Shown piece after piece: positions 49,753 through 56,123 of a stretch of 64,000 nucleotides of DNA (position 1 is the first letter of the stretch; each line of letters starts with the position of its first letter). The translations under genes were made by a program, and so were the position numbers. The notes beneath the pieces are model-generated. The model was not told the origin of the DNA and did not search any database. It worked only from the letters and a program-made list of their open reading frames with translations. The stretch is taken from contig NC_135006.1 in the NCBI RefSeq assembly GCF_051020985.1, positions 18,634,440 through 18,698,439 of the forward strand. Direction: 5' to 3'. Source of the stretch: Nomia melanderi (taxonomy: Eukaryota; Arthropoda; Insecta; Hymenoptera; Halictidae).

Positions 49753-49881
49753 GTGCCATCTGTCGACCGAAAGTTGGTACTAATTGACTAGAAGTTTGAG
49801 CGTCCTCTCGATAGATGGCGCCCCAGATTCACACGAAAATCAGTGGACGTCTCCGAAAATCGCTAATAAGTTATTAATTAC
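49688..49881. repeat. Inverted end of the array
   Basis: 49688-49714 and 49855-49881 are reverse complements at 26 of 27 positions (GTAATTAATAACT...GCGATTTTC). Inside them lie a + strand motif (GTGCCATCTGTCGA, 49753-49766) and an opposed one (ATAGATGGCGCC, from 49811). Confidence 0.8.
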
Positions 49882-49889
49882 TTTTCGAA

Positions 49890-50295
49890 TCCTGTTGAAA
49901 CTGGAATATTCCGGAGGGTCTACCGTAATTTCTGCGATCATGAATATTTATTGTATTATTGTATATGTTTCTTTTGCTTTTTCCAAGTCACGTTATGTTG
50001 GATTTTTACAGAAGGGGGGGGATGTTTTCGTATTCCTTGCGGGCCATTGATGCTCAATTCCAGGAATGTAATAATCGTTTGTCCGGTGCGACCTTTATCA
50101 GGGATTAAAGGAGGGGTCGATTTCGTAGATGTAAAGGACCCCCCGAAAGTTGGTTGGATGTTTGCAGTATCTTAATAAGCACAGGTAAGACAGGCTGTAT
50201 GGGGTAGCGGGTACGGGCGGAAAGGACCTTGTATCACTCGACCGTGAGTCGTTGTGTGCGAAGGAGTCTTTTTTTCTTCTCGCGATTGAGACATT

Positions 50296-50298
<3 letters not shown>
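49890..50298. other. Unannotated subtelomeric stretch
   Basis: GC-richer than its right-hand neighbours, with G runs near 50014, 50110 and 50140, but no recognisable gene or element. Confidence 0.5.

Positions 50299-50329
<31 letters not shown>
50299..50329. repeat. Poly(T) tract (31 nt)
   Basis: Uninterrupted T run. It could be a minus-strand poly(A) tail, but no element body or target duplication was identified. Confidence 0.9.
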
Positions 50330-50330
<1 letters not shown>

Positions 50331-50454
50331 GTGGATTCATTAATTTAATTTAATCGTGCATGTGTGTTCTTTGTGTTGCGTGGCTCGAGGCTTGGGTGAA
50401 GCAATGTTTCTAAGATGCGAGATGTGTAAAGTGGAGACAGCGAATGTGTCATAA

Positions 50455-51060
50455 AAGAAGAGTGAAAAAGAGGGAGAAAAGGGAGAAAAAAACAACAATG
50501 GGAGGGAAAAGAAGGTTGTGAAAAGAAGGAAAAAAGGGAAAAAAGGAAAAAAAAGGGGAAAAAGGGATAAAAAGGGAAAAAAAAGGAAAAAGTGGGAAAA
50601 ATGAGAAAAATGAGGAAAATGAGGAAAATGAAAAAAAAATGGAAGAAAATGTAAAAAATGCAAAAAAACGCAAAAAATGAAAAAATGAAAGGAAAGGAAA
50701 AAAATGTAAAAAATGGAAAAAGATGTAAAAAAAAGTGTGAAAAAACGGGAAAAAAAGGGAAAAAAAGTGTAAAAAACTGTAAAAAAAGGGGAAAAAAAAG
50801 TGTAAAGAAATGTCAAAAAACGGGAAAAAAATGTAAAAAAATGAAAAAAAACGGGGGAAAAAATGGAAAAAAATGAAAAAAAACGGGGGAAAAAATGGAA
50901 AAAAGTGTGAAAAAAATGTAAAAAAACGGGGAAAAAAATGTAAAAAAGTGTGAAAAAAAATGTGGAAAAAATGGACAAAAAATGGAAAAGAAATGTAAAA
51001 AAGATTGAAAAGGGGGAAAAATGAGGGGGTACAGGGAGAGAAAAAAATAAAGGAAGGCTA
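50455..51060. repeat. About 600-bp purine-rich low-complexity tract
   Basis: Almost all A and G on the + strand, with recurrent GGAAAAAAATGTAAAAAA-like words. The only pyrimidines are isolated T in ATG/TGT and a few C in ACGGG. Phe-rich minus-strand frames and Lys-rich plus-strand frames are artefacts of composition. Confidence 0.9.
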
Positions 51061-51421
51061 AAATATCTATTTTGTTGTGGAGTTTACATAAGTAAATGAA
51101 TCCAGATGTGTCCGACAGTGGGATTCGTGGAAGTGATTCACGTGTTCAGAGAAAAGCTTAGATAGATTGACTGACTGACTGACTGATTAATGTTTTTTTT
51201 TTTTTTTTTTTTCCGTATACGTGCGAAAGGAAATTGTGATGATGTCGGAGAGGGGAATTAGCTTCAGTGTGTAAGTTTGTAAGAAGTGTCGGATACGACA
51301 ATAAATATAGCGGAAAGGTGGTCGGAGGTCATAACTTGTGTCAACGAACTATTTCGTGTAAAAACCAAAAAAAAAAATGGTAACTTGTAAACATGTTTGT
51401 CGTGAATATTTAATTATTATT

Positions 51422-51456
<35 letters not shown>

Positions 51457-51468
51457 TATTGCAATCAT

Positions 51469-51470
<2 letters not shown>
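51061..51470. other. Subtelomeric stretch with short simple repeats
   Basis: Contains GACT repeats (about 51172-51186), a poly(T) run (about 51194-51212) and (ATC)n (about 51421-51456); no gene. Confidence 0.7.

Positions 51471-51499
<29 letters not shown>
51471..51499. repeat. Poly(T) tract (29 nt)
   Basis: Uninterrupted T run right after (ATC)n/ATT sequence. Confidence 0.88.
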
Positions 51500-51502
<3 letters not shown>

Positions 51503-51705
51503 TACCAGCGGCGTGTATCTTTTATTTTTGGCCATATCTCCAATTCTGTTGGGTTTATGTGGGTAATATTTGGAGACATTGTAGCCTGTTATTGGACGCA
51601 CATTTTGAATATTTATTTAGGACTGTATCTTTACCGGTTCATGAGATATCCTTGATTGAACGGAAAATGTGGCACCTCTGTATCTCCATTTCTAGTGGAT
51701 GGATT

Positions 51706-52086
51706 TTGATGAAATTTGTATCGATGACAGACGTCGATATTTGAAGGGAAATGTATGGAGTACAAGATTGGGAATCCAATATTTTTGGGAATATTTCTAA
51801 AAATTGTAATTTTGAATTTTGTCTCCACTTTGGATGAAATTTGTATATGTTTTAGATGTCTGAAATGGAAGAATTTTTGATTGAACGGATGACGTGTTTT
51901 CAATGTCATATTTATTTATTTATTTATTTATTTATTTTTTTTTTTTTTCTCTCCTTTCTTTCTTTCTTTTTTTTTTTTTTTTTTTTTTTTTTCCCTTTGT
52001 TTTTTTGACGGATCGGAATGAAATTTGGAGCGATCATACATCTCGATGTTGGAAGGTAAATATTTCGGAGACAAGATTCTGAATCC

Positions 52087-52134
<48 letters not shown>

Positions 52135-52265
52135 GAAATATACATTGAAAGTTTTGAGCGAAAGTGTTTAATCTCGATGAAATTTGGATAAGTTTTGGAC
52201 CTCGAAAATGCAATAATTTTGAGTCCATGTATGACCTGTTTGAATGTGATATTTTCTGAGATGTT
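51706..52265. repeat. Degenerate about 305-bp subtelomeric tandem repeat
   Basis: 51710-51795 and 52017-52138 align over ATGAAATTTG, ACATCTCGAT-like, ACAAGATT and GAATCCA words. A second pair, about 51833-51910 and 52177-52255, aligns over GATGAAATTTG...TTTT and ATGTGATATTT-like words. Poly(T) and (ATTT)n runs at about 51907-51992 and 52090-52133 have expanded inside the units. Confidence 0.6.
52090..52133. repeat. Poly(T) tract (about 44 nt)
   Basis: Long T run inside the degenerate subtelomeric repeat. Confidence 0.9.
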
Positions 52266-52299
52266 GAAAATTAAACTTTGGGGGTTATGTGTGGAATAT

Positions 52300-52445
52300 T
52301 TCGGGGTTATGCTTGATTATCGAGGGTGTCAGCAAGGGTGATGTCTGAATATTTCGAGTATTTTGAAGGTTATGCCTCAATATTTGTAGTGTTCGTAATG
52401 GTTATGCCTCCATATTTGTAGTGTTTCCAAGGGTTATGCCTGAAT
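52300..52445. repeat. Imperfect about 45-bp tandem repeat at the telomere boundary
   Basis: Three to four units built on GGTTATGCCTxxATATTTGTAG, ending about 15 bp before the first telomere repeat. Confidence 0.6.
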
Positions 52446-52460
52446 ATGACCATTATTATT

Positions 52461-52612
52461 TGGTTAGGTCTTGGTTAGGTCTTGGTTAGGTCTTGGTTAG
52501 GTCTTGGTTAGGTCTTGGTTAGGTCTTGGTTAGGTCTTGGTTAGGTCTTGGTTAGGTCTTGGTTAGGTCTTGGTTAGGTCTTGGTTAGGTCTTGGTTAGG
52601 TCTTGGTTAGGT
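52461..52612 (+). repeat. Telomeric repeats proximal to the retrotransposon (about 14 x 11 bp)
   Basis: Perfect GGTTAGGTCTT register, same strand and same sequence as the terminal array. Interrupted after TTAGGT by the retrotransposon. Confidence 0.97.
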
Positions 52613-52780
52613 GGGGGCCTGAGGGAAGTAGGGTTCATCCAATTGAGATTTCGGTCCTCTTGGATGGATTCTGCTTCCTGAAATTCCTCTCACTCCACCT
52701 CCTCGCGGTGGTCCCTGGGTACTTCCCCCTTCTGGGGATGCTAACGGGGTGAGGGGTCACCAGAGGAAGTAACTCCCGTG

Positions 52781-55762
52781 ATGTGTCAGGCTGTACCGGT
52801 AGGTTCAACCATGCCGTGGAGGCTGACACGGAGGAGCGAAACCACCTCTGGTGGGGACTGGAAACATGGTCGCGACTTTTGGCAAACCTTTTTTAATAAA
52901 CAACTTATGGCTGACAAAAAGAATAAAATTAAAGGCTACGGTGCAGGGGGCGTCGGAACCCCCAGTACCGGTGCGGGTAAGAGTGTACGAGCAGGCTCCC
53001 CCGCATCGTTAACCTACGACTGCGGGCCTGCCGGGGTTGGCCACAATGCCCCGGAGGCGGAAATGACGAGTTGTGAGCAACCACCGACACGGCATGTCCC
53101 CGGACGACGATCTTCGGATACAACGAGACCCAGGAGGGAAAGCTCTTTCGACGAACCGGTGGCGGGGCCATCCGGTTACACCTGGAGGGGGTCACCAGGT
53201 CGCAGGAGCTTCGAATGTAGTCTTCAGGAGGAGTTGGAGGATGTCAGCTTCGCCTCCACTGCCTCGGGCATGAATATACCCGGACGAACGATTAGACACG
53301 TGAACGTTCAAGGAGTAGAGGGACCGGACCAACTGGTGGGGTACATCGACGAGCACCGTTGGAAAGTGCGCACTCCGCAGGGCGAAGTGCGCACCGTCGA
53401 CAACCGGAAGATGCCCTGGAAGAAGGACGCGGCTCATTTGGCTGCAGAGAGGTTTACACGCCTATCGCTCGAGGGGGCTCACGGCGAACCTCACGCTTTG
53501 GCTCCATTGGAAGACTACGACGACTATCTTCGTCAAATGAAGGAGGAGTGGAAACTCCAGCACAAGGACGACCGACAGCGGAGGGACGAATCCGTTTGTA
53601 CCATTTCGTCGACGGATACCGGCGGAGGACGCAAAAGGAGGATCCCACTGGATTACCCGAGTAGCGGTGAAAAGTGGTCGGAAGAAGAGCGACTTCGAGC
53701 GGACATCGAATACATAAGGACTGGGAAAGTGACGGAGAAGAGCAAGAAGAAGAAGAAGAAGAAGGACACTTTGCCTACCGACGAAGAAATTCGAGAAGAC
53801 ATAGTTTGTATGAGTACCGCAGACTTGGCAGCGAGGGTCATAGAGCTGCAGGACCAAATACACTATGTGTCGGAACACTCGAGTAATCTAAAGGGAACGT
53901 TTGTGCGGTCGTTGCGACTGTGCGCGAAGATTACGAAGCACATGGCCATGGAAATGCACTCCCGCTTTCAAGGGCCTGCGGACGTGATGCAGCTTCGGAC
54001 GGAAAATGCCAGGCTGCTGACGCAGATGACTGAACAAGACAAGACTGTTTACGATTTGAAAGCAACGATAGAGTCGCTTCGAGCCGAGTTGGCAAGATCA
54101 AGAGAAGGTACGGCGAAAAGTCAGGCTCTAGAGTCTCGCGCTAGAGCCGCGATGACGGAAGTCGAGGAAGCTAAGCAGAGCGCCGTGTTCGACTTGAAGG
54201 TGGAATTGCAGTCGATGGAACACCGGATAATGGATCAAATGAGGGGATCAATGGAGACGTTCTTCAAGGAAAATCTCCAGAGGCTGGGACTCTCGGAGAG
54301 GAAAGGGGAAACCTCGACCTCGAGTGGTAGGATTCTCGAGTCCAAGAAGAGCAAAAAGGACGACAGTAACATGGCCTCATTAAGACGTAGACTCTTGGAG
54401 GCCCAGGCGCGGTTAAGGGAGTCATCCCCGATCAAGGCGGGAGGCAAGGCCCTTACCTTTGCCGATTGCGTAAGAGGGAAAAGTAAAAGGAAGGAATCTA
54501 CCGACGCGGGAAGCAGCCGGATGATTACATCTACTCCACTGGGGTCGGATTTGGAGGACACAGTGGATAGATTATCGGATTGGACGGCTGTTTCAAAGAA
54601 GAAGACACGGGAGAAGAAGAAGAAGAAGTCGAAGGTCGTCTCGGCAACCTCCTCGGATGGAGAGGCCCTGACGTCTGGATCGGAAAGGAAGAGGAGTCGT
54701 AAACAGAAGAAGAAGACAAAGAAGGTAAAACTGGGGAGAGTACCGGTTACATCCGCGGTTACCTTGAATATACTGGAAGCAGGGAAGATCTCGATGTCGG
54801 AGGCGATAGCCCTAGCCCGGCAGAAGGTCGACCTCGGGACTATTGGAATTAAACCTGGGGAGATTAGGTTAAAAAGAGCCGTGACAGGAGGAGCCGTCCT
54901 TGAAATTCTGGGCGAGAATTGTAAGGAAAAGGCGGTAGAATTGGCGGGAAAGCTGAAAACAGCTTTCGAGGAAAGGCCGGAACTGAAGGTGGGACTGCCG
55001 CAGAAGTGCTGCGAGCTGCGTCTCCGCCGAATCGACGAATCGATTACCAGAGCTGAAATCGCGGCCGCGATCGCCACTACCGGGGATTGCGACGTCGACG
55101 ATGTTAGGGTAGGAGAGATTCGTTTCCCGACGAATGGACTAGGTGCCGCATGGGTGAGGTGCCCCATCGGTGCCGGAAAGAAGGTTTTGAAGGAAGAAAG
55201 GCTGGCGATCGGGTGGTCGTCGGTGTTGGTGACGGCGCTGGAAGCCCGACCACTGCAATGCTTCAAATGCCTGGAGTTTGGGCACGTTCGGTCCAAGTGT
55301 CCTTCGACCGAGGAGAAAGCTCCGGTGTGCTTCAAATGCGGAGGGGAGGACCATCTGATCGGGGCATGCCCCGAAGAGAAACATAAGTGCCCGGTGTGCA
55401 ACCGGAAGGGTTTCGACGCGGAGCATCGAATGGGAAGTCAGATGTGCAAGGCCCTTGAGATGAGTAAGAAAAGGGGAGGGGACAAGGCGGAGATACCTCC
55501 GCGTCCATCCAAGGATCCCCCCGAGAAGACTTCAAAACCGGTGGAACAGCCTGCACCGGCATCTCAGAAGAAAGTTGCCTCGCCGTCGGCAGCGTTCAAG
55601 AGGCCGCAAGTCGTGCCCGAGAGGTTAGTAAAGAAGAAGAAGAAGGGCCATTCGGACGCCGGGAAGAAAACGGCGACTTCCTCGAGGCCGACGATACCTC
55701 GTACAGAGATGGACTTGTCAACTAGTGGAGAAACTACTTTCGAAATGGAGCAAGAGTTGTAG
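52781..55762 (+). CDS. Retrotransposon ORF1 (gag-like), 993 aa
   Basis: RNA-binding structural protein of an R1-clade LINE. The first in-frame ATG is at 52781 (an in-frame TAA lies at 52742-52744); alternatives are the ATGs at 52811 and 52907, the last beginning MADKKNKIKGYG. Layout: basic, Ser/Arg-rich N-terminus; Lys tracts near residues 320 and 610; a Gln/Glu/Leu-rich probable coiled coil around 345-505; a conserved gag domain around 650-825 (LNILEAGK ... AWVRCP ... LEARPLQC); then three zinc knuckles: CFKCLEFGHVRSKC (from about 827), CFKCGGEDHLIGAC (from about 850) and an atypical CPVC...H...C (870-889). The triple-knuckle end is typical of R1/TRAS/SART ORF1. The frame is intact with no premature stop. 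By analogy with SART1/TRAS1, ORF1 would carry the RNP to telomeres; that is inference. The long minus-strand frame opposite 54235-55401 is a shadow. Confidence 0.93.
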   Translation: MCQAVPVGSTMPWRLTRRSETTSGGDWKHGRDFWQTFFNKQLMADKKNKIKGYGAGGVGTPSTGAGKSVRAGSPASLTYDCGPAGVGHNAPEAEMTSCEQPPTRHVPGRRSSDTTRPRRESSFDEPVAGPSGYTWRGSPGRRSFECSLQEELEDVSFASTASGMNIPGRTIRHVNVQGVEGPDQLVGYIDEHRWKVRTPQGEVRTVDNRKMPWKKDAAHLAAERFTRLSLEGAHGEPHALAPLEDYDDYLRQMKEEWKLQHKDDRQRRDESVCTISSTDTGGGRKRRIPLDYPSSGEKWSEEERLRADIEYIRTGKVTEKSKKKKKKKDTLPTDEEIREDIVCMSTADLAARVIELQDQIHYVSEHSSNLKGTFVRSLRLCAKITKHMAMEMHSRFQGPADVMQLRTENARLLTQMTEQDKTVYDLKATIESLRAELARSREGTAKSQALESRARAAMTEVEEAKQSAVFDLKVELQSMEHRIMDQMRGSMETFFKENLQRLGLSERKGETSTSSGRILESKKSKKDDSNMASLRRRLLEAQARLRESSPIKAGGKALTFADCVRGKSKRKESTDAGSSRMITSTPLGSDLEDTVDRLSDWTAVSKKKTREKKKKKSKVVSATSSDGEALTSGSERKRSRKQKKKTKKVKLGRVPVTSAVTLNILEAGKISMSEAIALARQKVDLGTIGIKPGEIRLKRAVTGGAVLEILGENCKEKAVELAGKLKTAFEERPELKVGLPQKCCELRLRRIDESITRAEIAAAIATTGDCDVDDVRVGEIRFPTNGLGAAWVRCPIGAGKKVLKEERLAIGWSSVLVTALEARPLQCFKCLEFGHVRSKCPSTEEKAPVCFKCGGEDHLIGACPEEKHKCPVCNRKGFDAEHRMGSQMCKALEMSKKRGGDKAEIPPRPSKDPPEKTSKPVEQPAPASQKKVASPSAAFKRPQVVPERLVKKKKKGHSDAGKKTATSSRPTIPRTEMDLSTSGETTFEMEQEL

Positions 55763-55992
55763 AGAGATCTGCAATTTCTTGTGGTGAGGGGGAGGGGGGG
55801 ATCAATAAGCCTCGGCTTGCTATCCCCACCTTCCCAACCAGTTTCAACAGAGAGGAGGGGTATGAAGGGGTACATGTCGCTGTTTTCCCGACATGTACCT
55901 CGGAATACAATAAACGAGTTACGATTAACGGGACGAAATTTGAGTCTGGCGGGGTTTAGTGGGAGTACCGGAAGCATCGAAGGCGCCGGGCC

Positions 55993-56017
55993 CCGTCGCT
56001 AAAGGACTCCGCGACGG
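55993..56017 (+). other. 3' UTR hairpin of the retrotransposon
   Basis: Perfect 7-bp stem CCGTCGC (55993-55999) / GCGACGG (56011-56017) with an 11-base loop. Confidence 0.65.
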
Positions 56018-56022
56018 AAAAC

Positions 56023-56099
56023 AGTGGGGTTTAGCCGGTACAAATCCGGCACTGTTCCCGGCTGGATGGCCGGGTTCGTCTTTTTGAAGATTCCCCACT
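56023..56099 (+). other. 3'-terminal structured RNA (multi-branch) of the retrotransposon
   Basis: Closing stem AGTGGGG (56023-56029) / CCCCACT (56093-56099) encloses hairpins GCCGG/CCGGC (56034-56050), CCCGGC/GCCGGG (56057-56074) and a weak TCTT/AAGA (56079-56090). It sits immediately before the poly(A), where the reverse transcriptase of this clade recognises its template RNA. Confidence 0.65.
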
Positions 56100-56101
56100 T
56101 T

Positions 56102-56123
56102 AAAAAAAAAAAAAAAAAAAAAA
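56102..56123 (+). other. Poly(A) tail of the retrotransposon
   Basis: 22 consecutive A joined directly to GGTCTTGGTTAGG of the telomere, marking the 3' insertion junction. Confidence 0.95.

Larger units (their letters stand above)
46757..49881. repeat. Tandem array of about 620-bp monomers with paired CTCF-like motifs and hairpins
   Basis: Five head-to-tail monomers plus a partial one. Each monomer starts with motif A, related to GCGCCATCTAGCGG, and carries motif B, same sequence family and orientation, about 184 bp later. The reverse complement CCGCTAGATGGCGC fits the vertebrate CTCF consensus CCASYAGRKGGCRS at 13 of 14 positions. A sites: 46757, 47377, 47998, (deleted in monomer 4), 49198, 49753. 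B sites: 46943, 47561, 48181, 48767, 49382. Between A and B lies a conserved block with an inverted repeat TACCTCC...GGAGGTA. The array ends in an inverted partial unit (49811-49881). Confidence 0.88.
52613..56123 (+). mobile_element. Telomere-inserted non-LTR retrotransposon, R1 clade (SART/TRAS-like), ORF1-only
   Basis: A 3.5-kb unit flanked on both sides by perfect telomere repeats. Order: 5' UTR of about 168 nt, intact ORF1 (52781-55762), about 340-nt structured 3' UTR, 22-nt poly(A) at 56102-56123. The sense strand is the TTAGG strand and the tail faces the chromosome end, the orientation I recall for silkworm SART1. GGT (or AGGT, sharing an A with the tail) is present at both junctions, compatible with a 3-4 bp target duplication in a target-primed insertion. 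There is no endonuclease/reverse-transcriptase ORF2; R1-clade elements normally have both and exceed 6 kb. The intact frame and uneroded flanks suggest a recent insertion that depended on a partner element. Confidence 0.9.

Noticed and set aside
50340..50978. 212-codon Phe-rich minus-strand frame resembling a membrane protein
   Set aside because: Composition artefact of the purine-rich tract; no start context or homology.
50299..52133. Poly(T) runs as tails of several minus-strand retrotransposons
   Set aside because: No element body, ORF or target duplication next to any of them; slippage expansion in low-complexity DNA is simpler.
54235..55401. 388-codon minus-strand frame
   Set aside because: Lies wholly opposite the retrotransposon ORF1, whose zinc knuckles and gag domain are clearly real; the reverse frame is a by-product of its composition.
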